Part shown: positions 27,256 through 36,182 of the stretch, piece after piece
Layout of the letters: each line of letters opens with the position of its first letter
Numbering within the stretch: the stretch's first letter is position 1
Origin: Cognatilysobacter bugurensis
Lineage (GTDB): Bacteria > Pseudomonadota > Gammaproteobacteria > Xanthomonadales > Xanthomonadaceae
Direction of reading: 5' to 3'
Length of the DNA: 61,088 nt
Assembly (NCBI RefSeq): GCF_014652095.1
Contig: NZ_BMYD01000007.1
Location: 1 to 61,088, forward strand
The notes under the pieces: generated by a model
What the model was told of the DNA's origin: nothing
Databases searched by the model: none
What the model saw: the letters and a program-made list of their open reading frames with translations, nothing else
Made by a program: the position numbers and the translations under genes

Positions 27256-27873
27256 ATGCTTGACGCTGCGCAACACCCCGCCGACGGCGCACTCGCCGCG
27301 CTCGACTCCCGCCGCTCGATCCCGCCCAAGCAGCTCCGCGAGCCCGGGCCCGACGACGCCACGGTGCTGCGCATGCTGCGCTCGGCCGTGCGCGTGCCCG
27401 ACCACGGCAAGCGCGTGCCGTTCCGTTTCCTCCGCTTCGAGGGCGATGCGCGGCACGCGTTTGGCGAGCGGCTGGCCGCGCGGTCGCGCGAGCGCGATCC
27501 GAACGCAAGCGACGCGGCGATCGAGAAAGACCGCATGCGGTTCTCGTATGCGCCGGTGATCATCGCGGTCATCGCGCAACTCGGGGACGACGGAAAAATC
27601 CCGGCGACGGAGCGCTTCTCGACCGCGTCATGCGTGTGCTTCTCGCTGCTGCAGGCCGCGCACGCGCTCGGCTACGGTGCGATCTGGCTCACCGGCTGGC
27701 TCGCGTACGACGAGACTGTGCGCGGATGGCTCGGCCTCGCCGCGGACGAGCAGGTCGCGGGCTTCATCCACATCGGCACGCCGAAATGCGAGGCCCCCGA
27801 GCGTGATCGCCCCGATCCGCGCGCACTGCTGCAGGACTGGTCTCCCGCCGACGCGCCAGGCACGACGCGATGA
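27256..27873 (+). CDS. Nitroreductase-family flavoprotein
   Basis: 205 aa with the nitroreductase fold. The N-terminal FMN-binding RRSIPPKQL, RVPDHGKRVPFRFL and the C-terminal GYGAIWLTGWLAYD and FIHIGTPKCEAPERDRPD correspond to conserved stretches of the YdjA/RutE-like clade. Substrates could be nitro-compounds, quinones or other small electrophiles; none can be assigned. Its stop overlaps the exonuclease start by 4 nt (ATGA), so both are probably translated together. Confidence 0.85.
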   Translation: MLDAAQHPADGALAALDSRRSIPPKQLREPGPDDATVLRMLRSAVRVPDHGKRVPFRFLRFEGDARHAFGERLAARSRERDPNASDAAIEKDRMRFSYAPVIIAVIAQLGDDGKIPATERFSTASCVCFSLLQAAHALGYGAIWLTGWLAYDETVRGWLGLAADEQVAGFIHIGTPKCEAPERDRPDPRALLQDWSPADAPGTTR

Positions 27874-28790
27874 GCATGCCGACGGTTTACCTCGTCGATG
27901 CGAGCGTCTACGTGTTCCGCGCCTGGCATTCGATGCCCAATGAGTTCCACGACCACGACGGCTGGCCCATGAACGCGGTGCACGGCTTCGCCCGCTTCGT
28001 GCTCGAGCTCCTCGAGCGCACGCGGCCGCAGCACATCGCCATCGCGTTCGACGAAGCGCTCGACACCTGCTTCCGCCACTCGATCTATCCCGCCTATAAG
28101 GCAAACCGCGACGCGGCGCCCGAAGAACTGCGTCGCCAGTTCCGCCACTGCCAGGCGCTGTGCGACGTGCTCGGGCTCAACGTGCTGGCCGACCGCGAGT
28201 ACGAGGCCGACGATCTCATCGGCACCGCAGCGCATGCGGCGCGCGCGCACGGCTTCCGCTCGGTCATCGTCTCGCCGGACAAGGACCTTTCGCAGCTGCT
28301 CGTCGGAGAGGACGAGCAGTGGGACTTCGCGCGCGGCCAGCGCTGGACGGCGGCCGGTGTGCCCGCGCGGCACGGCGTGCACGCGCACCAGATCGCCGAC
28401 TATCTCGCGCTGACGGGGGACGCGGTCGACAACATTCCCGGCGTGCCCGGCGTCGGCGCGAAGACCGCCGCTGCATTGCTCGCGCATTTCGGCTCGCTCG
28501 ATGCGCTGCTCGCACGCGTCGAGGAAGTGCCCTATCTGCGCCTGCGCGGCGCGGCCGCGTGCGCGGCCAAGCTGCGCGCGCATCGTGAGCAGGCGCTGCT
28601 GTGCCGCCAACTGTCGACGATCGCACTGCATGCGCCGATCGACGCCGCCCGAGTCCCGTTCGCGCGTGGCCGGACCGGGGCCGATGCGCTCGCGTCGCTG
28701 TGCGAGGCGCTGCGTTTCGGACCGCTGACGCGGCGTCGCCTGCATGCGGCGGCCGGCCTCGACTACACCCCGTCAACGTCGGCGGCTTAG
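27870..28790 (+). CDS. 5'-3' exonuclease / flap endonuclease family protein
   Basis: 306 aa. It is homologous to the 5'-nuclease domain of DNA polymerase I and to ExoIX (Xni), without a polymerase domain. Metal-binding acidic residues occur in VYLVDASVYVFRA, NREYEADDLIGTAA-type YEADDLIGT and IVSPDKDLSQL. A helix-hairpin-helix DNA-binding motif is seen in GVPGVGAKTAAALL. The start is ATG at the ATGA overlap, with a second in-frame ATG two codons later. It may process flaps or primers; a link to the coupled nitroreductase is not obvious. Confidence 0.87.
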   Translation: MSMPTVYLVDASVYVFRAWHSMPNEFHDHDGWPMNAVHGFARFVLELLERTRPQHIAIAFDEALDTCFRHSIYPAYKANRDAAPEELRRQFRHCQALCDVLGLNVLADREYEADDLIGTAAHAARAHGFRSVIVSPDKDLSQLLVGEDEQWDFARGQRWTAAGVPARHGVHAHQIADYLALTGDAVDNIPGVPGVGAKTAAALLAHFGSLDALLARVEEVPYLRLRGAAACAAKLRAHREQALLCRQLSTIALHAPIDAARVPFARGRTGADALASLCEALRFGPLTRRRLHAAAGLDYTPSTSAA

Positions 28791-28818
28791 GATCGGCACA
28801 CCCGACTGAGGATGCGCG

Positions 28819-29373
28819 ATGAGCGAGCCCCCCCTCGAGACCGTTTACGCCGGCGAATGGCTGCGCATGATGCGGCGCGGCCACTGGGAGTACGTCGAAC
28901 GCACGCACGGTGAGGGCATGGCCGTCATCGTGGTCGCGGTGACGCCCGAAGATCGCGTGCTGTTCGTCGAGCAGTACCGCATACCGCTCGGCAAGCGCAC
29001 GATCGAGATGCCGGCCGGCCTCGTCGGCGACGAGCACGCCGGCGACACGCTGGCCGATGCGGCGCGCCGCGAACTCGTCGAGGAGACCGGCTGGAAGCCG
29101 GGCCGCGTCGACGTGCTGTTGACCGGGCCCACGTCCGCCGGCATGAGCAACGAGCGCATCGCGTTCGTGCGCGCGACGCAGCTGGAGAAAGTCGGCGACG
29201 GCGGTGGTGTGGGCGACGAGGCGATCATCGTGCACGAGGTGCCGCGTGCCGATGCGCCCGCGTGGCTCATTTCGAAACAGCGCGAAGGCTACGAACTCGA
29301 CCTCAAGCTCTGGGCCGGGCTGTGGATGATCGAGCGCAATCCCGACGGCTCACCGGCGCCGCCGGTCGCGTGA
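28819..29373 (+). CDS. Nudix hydrolase, ADP-ribose pyrophosphatase-like
   Basis: 184 aa with the Nudix box spanning GDEHAGDTLADAARRELVEE and TGW. It fits G-x5-E-x7-REUxEExGU except that the first Glu is Asp. IPLGKRTIEMPAGLVGDEHA upstream of the box is typical of ADP-ribose/ADP-sugar pyrophosphatases (NudF-like). It probably hydrolyses nucleoside-diphosphate sugars. It is 28 bp after the exonuclease gene, so probably in the same operon. A hairpin at 29381-29405 follows the stop. Confidence 0.88.
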   Translation: MSEPPLETVYAGEWLRMMRRGHWEYVERTHGEGMAVIVVAVTPEDRVLFVEQYRIPLGKRTIEMPAGLVGDEHAGDTLADAARRELVEETGWKPGRVDVLLTGPTSAGMSNERIAFVRATQLEKVGDGGGVGDEAIIVHEVPRADAPAWLISKQREGYELDLKLWAGLWMIERNPDGSPAPPVA

Positions 29374-29380
29374 ACCGTTT

Positions 29381-29405
29381 CGGCGACGCCTCTGCGGCGT
29401 CGCCG
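29381..29405. terminator. Hairpin between convergent nudix and pip genes
   Basis: CGGCGACGCC (29381-29390) and GGCGTCGCCG (29396-29405) form a perfect 10-bp stem with loop TCTGC. The plus-strand tail is GATTTC, a weak T-run. Located 8 nt after the Nudix stop and 14 nt before the pip stop, it may serve both. Confidence 0.55.
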
Positions 29406-29418
29406 GATTTCAGCGGCT

Positions 29419-30360
29419 TCACGCGAAGCGATCCGTCGCGCGCACCAGCGCGTCGATGTTTTCCGGCTCGAACGCGGAGTGTCCTGACGCCGGCGTGATC
29501 ACCAGCTCGGCCTGCGGCAGTGCCTTGTGCAGGTCCCACGCGTTCGCGACCGGGCAGACCACGTCGTATCGGCCGTGCACGATCACGGTCGGAATACCGG
29601 CGAGCCGGTGCGCGTCGCGCAGTAGCTGGTCGTCGACTTCGAAGAAGCCGCTGTGCACGAAGTAGTGGTTCTCGATGCGCGCGAACGCGAGCGCGAACGC
29701 CGGGTCCTCGTGGCTTGCGGTGAAGTCCGTGTCCACATGCAGGAAGCTCGTCGCGCCTTCCCAGACGCTCCATGCCCGCGCGGCCTCGAGCCGCGTGGCT
29801 TCATCGTCGCTCGTGAGCCGGCGGTGATAGGCACTGATGAGGTCGTGCCGCTCCACCGGCGGGATGGCCGCGAGGTAGTGGTCCCAGGCGTCCGGGAACA
29901 GCCGCGACGCGCCTTCCTGGTAGAACCACTCGAGCTCCCAGCGGCGCAGCATGAAGATGCCCCGCAGCACGAGTTCGGTGACGCGCTCCGGGTGCTTCTC
30001 CGCATAGGCCAGCGCGAGCGTCGAGCCCCATGAGCCGCCGAACACCTGCCAGCGTTCAATGCCGAGCGTCTCGCGCAGCTGCTCGATGTCGGCGACGAGG
30101 TGCCAGGTCGTGTTGTCGACGAGATCGGCGTGCGGTGTCGACTGGCCTGCGCCGCGCTGGTCGAACAGCACGATCCGGTACTTCTGCGGGTCGTGGAAGC
30201 GCCGCATTTTCGGGCTGCAACCGCCGCCCGGACCGCCGTGCAGGAGCACCACCGGCTTGCCGTCGGGGTTGCCGCACTGCTCGTAATACAGCGTGTGGCG
30301 GTCGTCGACCTTGAGCATGCCGGTGTCGAACGGCTCGATGTCCGGATAAAGCGTGCGCAT
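29419..30360 (-). CDS. pip: Prolyl aminopeptidase
   Basis: 313 aa alpha/beta-hydrolase of peptidase family S33, releasing N-terminal proline from peptides in the cytoplasm. Motifs seen are the oxyanion LLHGGPGGGC (about 39-48), the DQRGAGQSTPH loop, the nucleophile elbow GGSWGSTLALAYA (Ser110) and the C-terminal catalytic His in PASGHSAFEPEN. I start at MRTLYPDIEPFDTGML, the family N-terminus. It lies 87 bp downstream of prmC on the same strand. Confidence 0.95.
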   Translation of the reverse strand: MRTLYPDIEPFDTGMLKVDDRHTLYYEQCGNPDGKPVVLLHGGPGGGCSPKMRRFHDPQKYRIVLFDQRGAGQSTPHADLVDNTTWHLVADIEQLRETLGIERWQVFGGSWGSTLALAYAEKHPERVTELVLRGIFMLRRWELEWFYQEGASRLFPDAWDHYLAAIPPVERHDLISAYHRRLTSDDEATRLEAARAWSVWEGATSFLHVDTDFTASHEDPAFALAFARIENHYFVHSGFFEVDDQLLRDAHRLAGIPTVIVHGRYDVVCPVANAWDLHKALPQAELVITPASGHSAFEPENIDALVRATDRFA

Positions 30361-30447
30361 CGCGGGCCTCCTCGGTGAGGTCGGCAGTCTAACAACGTGC
30401 TTCGACACGACCGCGTCACTGGACCGCCGGGATCAAGCGGAAGGCGT

Positions 30448-31281
30448 TTAGTTGCGCCGACCGAATGTCACTCGGTCGCGATGCTCCAGATCGCGTGCGG
30501 TCTCGACGTCGCACCACCCCGCCTCCTGAAGGACGGCGCGCACCGCGGCGCCCTGGTCGAACCCGTGTTCGAGCAGCAGCCAGCCGCCAGGTCGCGTGCG
30601 GCCGAAAGCGTCGCGCGCGATCGTGCGGATCGCGTCGAGGCCATCCGCACCCGACGCAAGCGCCGAGGGCGGCTCGTATCGCAGGTCGCCTTCGACCAGG
30701 TGGCGGTCGTGCTCGGCAATGTACGGCGGGTTGCTCACGATGACGTCGAAACGGGCGTCGGCGAGTGGCGTGCACCAGTCACCCAGCGCGAAGCGGACGT
30801 TGGTCAGCCGGAGCCGGTTGGCATTGGATCGGGCGACTTCGAGCGCAGCGGCACTCGCATCCGTTGCGATGACGCGGGCTTCAGGACGTTCGCTCGCGAT
30901 CGCAAGGGCAACGGCGCCGCTCCCGGTGCCGAGGTCGGCGACGTCGAGCGCCGTGCCATCGGGCAGGCGCGCGAGCGCAAGCTCGACGAGGAGCTCGGTC
31001 TCCGGGCGCGGGATCAGCGTCGCCGGCGTCACCGCCAGGTCGAAGCTCCAAAAACCCCGCAGGCCGGTGATGTATGCAACCGGTTCCCCGCGAGCGCGGC
31101 GCGCGACGACGTCTTCAAAGCGCTCGCGCTCATCCCCGGAAGGGGTGGCATCAGCGTGGGCGAACAGCCAGCTGCGCGGCCGCTCCAGCACGTGGGCGAG
31201 CAGCAGCTCCGAGTCCGCCGGATCGATGCGCATGCGGGCGAGACCCAGGAGAGCACGCACGTCGAGGGGAGTGTCAGGCAT
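30448..31281 (-). CDS. prmC: Peptide chain release factor N5-glutamine methyltransferase
   Basis: 277 aa. It methylates the Gln of the GGQ motif in RF1 and RF2. The SAM site is in DVADLGTGSGAVALAIAS and the catalytic NPPY motif is in DVIVSNPPYIAEHD. The helical N-terminal domain ends with GEPVAYITGLRGFWSFDLAV and PRPETELLVELAL, as in the family. The start MPDTPLDVRALLG fits the family length. Its substrate gene prfA is 20 kb away rather than adjacent as in enterics. Confidence 0.94.
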   Translation of the reverse strand: MPDTPLDVRALLGLARMRIDPADSELLLAHVLERPRSWLFAHADATPSGDERERFEDVVARRARGEPVAYITGLRGFWSFDLAVTPATLIPRPETELLVELALARLPDGTALDVADLGTGSGAVALAIASERPEARVIATDASAAALEVARSNANRLRLTNVRFALGDWCTPLADARFDVIVSNPPYIAEHDRHLVEGDLRYEPPSALASGADGLDAIRTIARDAFGRTRPGGWLLLEHGFDQGAAVRAVLQEAGWCDVETARDLEHRDRVTFGRRN

Positions 31282-31342
31282 TCGCGAATGGTAACGGGCG
31301 CGCCGCGGTGAGCCGGAGCCCAAGGCCGGCGCCTCGTCGCCA

Positions 31343-31379
31343 ATAGGCGATGACTATTAACATAATGCGCTCGATCAAT
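31343..31379 (+). promoter_or_regulatory. OxyR operator upstream of ahpC
   Basis: The four tetrads of the OxyR motif ATAG-N7-CTAT-N7-ATAG-N7-CTAT are present in phase: ATAG (31343-31346), CTAT (31354-31357), ATGC (31365-31368) and CAAT (31376-31379), 13 of 16 bases matching. The site ends where the -35 box begins, the position for OxyR contact with RNA polymerase. oxyR itself is at 33894-34829. Confidence 0.8.
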
Positions 31380-31408
31380 TTGATTGATGACCCATCACAG
31401 CCTATCCT
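31380..31408 (+). promoter_or_regulatory. Promoter of ahpC
   Basis: -35 TTGATT (31380-31385), a 17-bp spacer and -10 TATCCT (31403-31408) lie 36 nt before the ahpC ATG. The -35 directly abuts the OxyR operator. A GGAGCTGTAGCG sequence provides the ribosome binding site just before the start. Confidence 0.75.
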
Positions 31409-31444
31409 CCAACGTCGTTTCCCGTGTTCAAGGAGCTGTAGCGA

Positions 31445-32008
31445 ATGTCGTTGATCAACACCGCAGTGAAGCCGTTCAAGGCGCAGGCCTTCCATAACGG
31501 CAAGTTCGTCGAGGTCACCGAGAAGAACCTGCAGGGCAAGTGGTCGGTGATCGTGTTCATGCCGGCGGCCTTCACGTTCAACTGCCCGACCGAAGTCGAA
31601 GACGCCGCGGAGAACTACGAGGCGTTCCAGCAGTCCGGCGCCGAGGTGTACATCGTCACCACCGACACGCACTTCTCGCACAAGGTGTGGCACGAGACGT
31701 CGCCGGCCGTCGGCAAGGCGAAGTTCCCGCTCGTCGGCGACCCGACCCATTCGCTGACCCGCGCGTTCGATGTCCACATTGAAGAAGAAGGCCTCGCACT
31801 GCGCGGCACCTTCATCGTCAATCCGGAAGGCGTGATCAAGGCCTACGAGATCCACGACAACGCGATCGCGCGCGACATGAAGGAAGCGCTTCGCAAGCTC
31901 AAGGCGGCCAAGTACGTCGCCGAGCACCCGGGTGAAGTCTGCCCGGCGAAGTGGAACCAGGGCGCCGAGACGCTCAAGCCGTCGCTCGACCTCGTCGGCA
32001 AGATCTGA
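31445..32008 (+). CDS. ahpC: Alkyl hydroperoxide reductase, peroxiredoxin subunit C
   Basis: 187 aa 2-Cys peroxiredoxin that reduces H2O2 and organic hydroperoxides. The peroxidatic Cys47 is in [14 protein letters not shown] and the resolving Cys166 is in [13 protein letters not shown], both as in enteric AhpC. It is first in the ahpC-ahpF-oxyR cluster with an OxyR-type promoter, so induction by peroxide is expected. A perfect 10-bp hairpin follows 8 nt after the stop. Confidence 0.97.
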   Translation: MSLINTAVKPFKAQAFHNGKFVEVTEKNLQGKWSVIVFMPAAFTFNCPTEVEDAAENYEAFQQSGAEVYIVTTDTHFSHKVWHETSPAVGKAKFPLVGDPTHSLTRAFDVHIEEEGLALRGTFIVNPEGVIKAYEIHDNAIARDMKEALRKLKAAKYVAEHPGEVCPAKWNQGAETLKPSLDLVGKI

Positions 32009-32016
32009 TGCTTCAC

Positions 32017-32041
32017 GGTCCCGGGCGCCATGCCCGGGACC
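32017..32041 (+). terminator. Hairpin between ahpC and ahpF
   Basis: GGTCCCGGGC (32017-32026) pairs perfectly with GCCCGGGACC (32032-32041) around GCCAT. The following bases are GCTCTCC, not a T-tract, so it is more likely a partial terminator or an RNA 3'-stabilising structure that would give more ahpC than ahpF mRNA. Confidence 0.55.
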
Positions 32042-32205
32042 GCTCTCCGCGGATGCTTGCATCAGCGGCCCGGACCAGCCGGACTGACCCCTCCGGCCGC
32101 CTCTCTCCTCCGGTCCTGGCCGCTCCTGCAAGCACCCGCGCGCGACGTCCGTCCGCGCACGCTCCCCACCGTATTCCGACCACCCAGCCCAGTGGAGGCT
32201 TCGCC

Positions 32206-33789
32206 ATGCTCGACGCCAGTCTCAGGCCGCAGCTGCAGGCCTATCTTGAGAAAGTCACCCAGCCGATCCAGCTCATCGCCTCGCTCGACGACAGCGACGC
32301 GTCGCGAGAACTGGACGCGCTGCTGCGCGATATCGCGTCACTGTCCGAGCGCATCGAGTACGTCCATGCCGACGACGACGCGCGTCGCCCGTCGTTCGCG
32401 ATCGTCCGCAAGGGCACGGACATCGACGTGCGCTTCGCGGGCATTCCGATGGGCCACGAGTTCACCTCGCTCGTGCTCGCCCTGCTGCAGGTCGGCGGCC
32501 ACCCGCCGAAGATCGACGAGAGCGTGCAGAACCAGATCCGCGATCTCGAAGGCACGTTCCGCTTCGAGACGTTCATGTCGCTCTCGTGCCAGAGCTGCCC
32601 GGATACGATCCAGGCGCTCAACGCGATGAGCGTGATCAACCCGAACATCAAGCATGTCGCGATCGACGGCGCGCTGTTCCAAGGCGAGGTCGAGGCGCGC
32701 GGTATCATGTCCGTGCCGACGATCTTCCTCAACGGCGAGCACTTCGATCAGGGCCGCATGACGGTCGAGCAGATCCTCGCCAAGCTCGACACCGGCGCTG
32801 CGGCACGCGCCGCTGACGAGTTGAAGACGAAAGAGGCGTTCGACGTGCTCGTCGTCGGCGGCGGGCCCGCCGGTGCCGCGGCTGCGGTGTATGCCGCGCG
32901 CAAGGGCATCCGCACCGGCATCGCGGCCGAGCGATTCGGCGGGCAGGTGCTCGACACGATGGCGATCGAGAACTTCGTGTCGGTGTCCTACACCGAGGGC
33001 CCGAAGCTCGCAGTCGCGCTCGAGCAGCACGTGCGCGAGTACGAGGTCGACATCATGAACCTGCAGCGCGCGACGAAGCTGCACCCGGCCGGCCACGACG
33101 GCCTGGTCGGCGTCGAGCTTGAGAACGGCGCCACGTTGCGCTCGAAGTCGGTGATCCTCTCGACCGGCGCGCGCTGGCGCCAGCTCAACGTGCCCGGCGA
33201 AAAGGACTACGCGAACAAGGGCGTGGCGTACTGCCCGCACTGCGACGGCCCTTTGTTCAAGGGCAAGCGCGTCGCGGTGATCGGCGGCGGCAACTCGGGC
33301 GTCGAGGCGGCGATCGACCTTGCCGGCATCGTCGCGCACGTCACGCTTGTCGAGTTCGACACCCAGCTGCGCGCCGACGAAGTGCTGCAGCGCAAGCTGC
33401 GCAGCCTGCCGAACGTCGAGATCATCGTCAGCGGCCAGACCACCGAAGTGCTCGGCGATGGACAGAAGGTCAACGGTCTCGTGGTGAAAGACCGCGTCAG
33501 CGGCACTGCACGCACGATCGAGCTCGAAGGCGTCTTCGTGCAGATCGGCCTGCTGCCGAACACCGAATGGCTGCGTGGCACGCTCGATTTGTCGAAGCAC
33601 GGGGAAATCGTCATCGACGACCGCGGCGCGACGTCGCTGCCGGGTGTGTTTGCAGCCGGCGACGCGACCACCGTGCCGTACAAGCAGATCGTGATCGCAA
33701 TGGGCGCGGGCTCGACCGCGGCGCTGTCGGCATTTGACCACCTGATCCGCAGCTCGGCGCCGGCCGACGAGGCGCGCGCCGCAGCGTGA
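32206..33789 (+). CDS. ahpF: Alkyl hydroperoxide reductase, flavoprotein subunit F
   Basis: 527 aa NADH-dependent FAD disulfide reductase that recycles AhpC. The N-terminal double-thioredoxin-like domain has CQSC (Cys128/Cys131). The thioredoxin-reductase-like part has the FAD motif [17 protein letters not shown], the redox pair CPHC (Cys343/Cys346) and the NADH motif [17 protein letters not shown]. The ATG of [14 protein letters not shown] is the family N-terminus; the open frame upstream is spurious. The 197-bp gap after ahpC contains a hairpin and nothing else recognised. Confidence 0.97.
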   Translation: MLDASLRPQLQAYLEKVTQPIQLIASLDDSDASRELDALLRDIASLSERIEYVHADDDARRPSFAIVRKGTDIDVRFAGIPMGHEFTSLVLALLQVGGHPPKIDESVQNQIRDLEGTFRFETFMSLSCQSCPDTIQALNAMSVINPNIKHVAIDGALFQGEVEARGIMSVPTIFLNGEHFDQGRMTVEQILAKLDTGAAARAADELKTKEAFDVLVVGGGPAGAAAAVYAARKGIRTGIAAERFGGQVLDTMAIENFVSVSYTEGPKLAVALEQHVREYEVDIMNLQRATKLHPAGHDGLVGVELENGATLRSKSVILSTGARWRQLNVPGEKDYANKGVAYCPHCDGPLFKGKRVAVIGGGNSGVEAAIDLAGIVAHVTLVEFDTQLRADEVLQRKLRSLPNVEIIVSGQTTEVLGDGQKVNGLVVKDRVSGTARTIELEGVFVQIGLLPNTEWLRGTLDLSKHGEIVIDDRGATSLPGVFAAGDATTVPYKQIVIAMGAGSTAALSAFDHLIRSSAPADEARAAA

Positions 33790-33893
33790 CGACGGTGCAG
33801 ACGCTCGGGCTCGGCCCGGGCATGCGGCGGAGCCTCGGGTAACATCGATCGATCGCCGGCAGCGCGCCGGCACTCACGGACGGAGAGCGGGCA

Positions 33894-34829
33894 TTGAATC
33901 TGCGCGACCTGCGCTATCTCGTGGCGCTTGCCGATCACAAGCACTTCGGCCGCGCGGCGGAGGCCAGCTTCGTGAGCCAACCGACGCTGTCGACGCAGAT
34001 CCGCAAGCTCGAGGACGAGCTTGGCGTCGCGCTCGTCGAGCGTGCGCCCCGGCGCGTCATGCTGACCCCGGTCGGCGCGGAAATCGCCGATCGCGCGCGC
34101 AAGATCATTGCGGACGTCGAACAGATGACGCAGATCGCGCGCCGCAGCCAGGACCCGGAGGCCGGCAGCGTGCGGCTTGGGCTGTTCCCGACACTGGGTC
34201 CTTACCTGTTGCCGCATGTCGTGCCGCAACTGCGCTCGCGTTTCCCGCGCCTTGAGTTGCTGCTCGTCGAGGAAAAGACCGATCAGATCCTCGCGCGCCT
34301 GCGCGATGGGCGGCTCGACGCGGGGCTGCTCGCGCTGCCGGTGCACGACGAACAGCTGCACGTCGAGCCGCTGTTCGACGAGCCGTTCGTGCTCGCGGTG
34401 CCGCGCCCGCATGCACTCGCCCGCCGCGACGCGCTCGACATGCGCGATCTCGATCGCGTGCACCTGTTGCTGCTTGAGGAAGGCCATTGCCTGCGCGACC
34501 AGGCGCTCGACGTGTGCAGGCTGTCGGGCGCGGACGAGCGCGACGGCTTCCGGGCGACGAGCCTGGAAACGCTGCGACAGATGGTCGCGGCCGGTGTCGG
34601 GATCACGCTGTTGCCGATGCTTGCCGTGCAGCCACCGGTGCCGCCGTCGAAGGACATCGCGTTGCTGCCGTTCGACGGCGAAGCGCCGCACCGGCGCATC
34701 GCGATGGTCTGGCGGCGCAGTTCGGCGATGGGCGCATTCCTGTCACTGCTCGCGGCGGAATTCCGTGCGCTCCCACCGGAGCTGCTCGAGTTTCCCGGCC
34801 ACGCGGCCGCAGCCCTCGCCTCGCGCTGA
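33894..34829 (+). CDS. oxyR: Hydrogen-peroxide-responsive LysR-type regulator OxyR
   Basis: 311 aa. An N-terminal winged HTH (FGRAAEASFVSQPTLSTQIR) precedes the sensor domain with redox cysteines Cys199 (EEGHCLRDQ) and Cys208 (ALDVCRL), the same numbering as E. coli OxyR. Oxidation forms a disulfide that activates peroxide-defence genes. The start is TTG, read as MNLRDLRYLVALADH. It is 104 bp after ahpF and ends 6 bp from the convergent msrA, with no visible terminator. It should act on the operator at 31343-31379. Confidence 0.95.
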   Translation: MNLRDLRYLVALADHKHFGRAAEASFVSQPTLSTQIRKLEDELGVALVERAPRRVMLTPVGAEIADRARKIIADVEQMTQIARRSQDPEAGSVRLGLFPTLGPYLLPHVVPQLRSRFPRLELLLVEEKTDQILARLRDGRLDAGLLALPVHDEQLHVEPLFDEPFVLAVPRPHALARRDALDMRDLDRVHLLLLEEGHCLRDQALDVCRLSGADERDGFRATSLETLRQMVAAGVGITLLPMLAVQPPVPPSKDIALLPFDGEAPHRRIAMVWRRSSAMGAFLSLLAAEFRALPPELLEFPGHAAAALASR

Positions 34830-34835
34830 CCCGTC

Positions 34836-35516
34836 TCAACCTGAAGCGCCAACCGGGCAGCGCACCCCGGTGCCGCCCAGGCCGCAATAGCCGTCGGGGT
34901 GCCGGGCCAGGTACTGCTGGTGCTCGTCTTCGGCGTAATAAAACGGCGGCGCCGGGTGGGCGATCCCGGTGGTGACCGGGCCAAAGCCGGCGTCGCGCAG
35001 CCGCTGGCCGTAGACATCGCAGCTCGCGATCGCCGCCTCGTATTGTGTCTGCGTGTCGCAGAAGATCGCCGATCGGTAGTTCGTGCCTAGGTCGTTGCCC
35101 TGCCGCATGCCCTGCGTCGGATCGTGGCCCTCCCAGAACGTTGCGAGCAGCGCATCCAAGCTGACCCGGCTTGCGTCGTAGACCACGAGCACGACCTCGG
35201 CATGCCCGGTTTCGCCGCTGCAGACCTCTCGATACGTCGGGTTCGACGTGTACCCGCCTGCGTAGCCCACCGCGGTGGTGTGCACACCCGGCATCGACCA
35301 GAACAGACGCTCCGCGCCCCAGAAACAGCCCATGCCGAACTGCACGCGCGCAAGGCCGCTGAACGCATCCCGCAACGGGCGACCGAGCACGCGGTGCACG
35401 TTGCAGGCCAGGGGCATCGGCGTTTCGCGGCCGGGCAGCGCGCTTTCGGGACGCGGCATGCGCTGTTTGTAGGCGCCGACGCCGAGCCGGCCCTCGAGCA
35501 CGGAGCGCCGGACCAT
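34836..35516 (-). CDS. msrA: Peptide methionine (S)-S-oxide reductase
   Basis: 226 aa. It repairs S-epimers of methionine sulfoxide. The catalytic Cys64 is in [14 protein letters not shown]; the conserved [18 protein letters not shown] and [20 protein letters not shown] follow. The C-terminal region has further Cys in GYCGLGG and VRCPVG that can serve as resolving residues. The long start is kept because [20 protein letters not shown] resembles Xanthomonadales MsrA N-termini; [10 protein letters not shown] at 35459 is the alternative. The gst stop is 3 nt upstream, so they form one operon. Confidence 0.95.
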   Translation of the reverse strand: MVRRSVLEGRLGVGAYKQRMPRPESALPGRETPMPLACNVHRVLGRPLRDAFSGLARVQFGMGCFWGAERLFWSMPGVHTTAVGYAGGYTSNPTYREVCSGETGHAEVVLVVYDASRVSLDALLATFWEGHDPTQGMRQGNDLGTNYRSAIFCDTQTQYEAAIASCDVYGQRLRDAGFGPVTTGIAHPAPPFYYAEDEHQQYLARHPDGYCGLGGTGVRCPVGASG

Positions 35517-35519
35517 CGC

Positions 35520-36182
35520 TCAGCCGCGCAGCTCGCTGCCTTCGATCACCTCGGACTCGCGCGCGGCGGCCTCGCGCCATTCGCGCATCGCCGGCAGCGC
35601 ATCGAGCGCCCGCATGTAGGCCGCGCCCACGTCGTCGACCGGCACGCCGTAGCCGGCGAAGCGGATCGCGACCGGCGCGAACATCGCATCGACGATGCCG
35701 AACCGGCCGCACAGGAAGTCGCCTTCGTCGCGGTGGCGCATGCGCAGCTCACCCCAGAGCTGCTGTACGCGGTCGACGTCGGCCTGCGCTTTCGCGTCCC
35801 AGCGGTAACCGTCGGGTCGGCGGCGGCTGTTCATCGGCAACTGGCTGCGCAATGCCGCGAACCCGGAGTGCATCTCGGCGGCGGCGGCACGAGCGAGCGC
35901 ACGCGCACCCATCGCATCCGGCCAGCCGCGACCGTCGAGCCAGCGCTCGTTGACGTACTCACAGATCGCAAGCGAATCGACGAGCACGAGCTCGCCGTCG
36001 TGCAGCACCGGCACGCGCCGGGTCGGTGATAGCGCACCGATGCGGTCGGCGAACTCGGGCGTATCGAGCGGCAACCGCACTTCATCGAACTCGACGCCGA
36101 ACGCGCGCATGAGCAGCCACGGACGCAGCGACCACGACGAGTAGTTCTTGTTGCCGATGACCAGGGCCGGGCGGGCGCTCAT
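35520..36182 (-). CDS. Glutathione S-transferase family protein
   Basis: 220 aa. The thioredoxin-like GST N-terminal domain includes NKNYSSWSLRPWLLMRAFGV (Ser/Tyr region for GSH activation), the cis-Pro in RRVPVLHDGELVLVDSLAIC and EYVNERW. An all-helical C-terminal domain follows. The pattern fits a clade of bacterial GSTs that start with ..NKNYSSWSLRPW. Substrates are unknown. It overlaps the upstream DUF2007 gene by 4 nt and leads into msrA, suggesting an oxidative or electrophile-defence unit. Confidence 0.92.
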   Translation of the reverse strand: MSARPALVIGNKNYSSWSLRPWLLMRAFGVEFDEVRLPLDTPEFADRIGALSPTRRVPVLHDGELVLVDSLAICEYVNERWLDGRGWPDAMGARALARAAAAEMHSGFAALRSQLPMNSRRRPDGYRWDAKAQADVDRVQQLWGELRMRHRDEGDFLCGRFGIVDAMFAPVAIRFAGYGVPVDDVGAAYMRALDALPAMREWREAAARESEVIEGSELRG

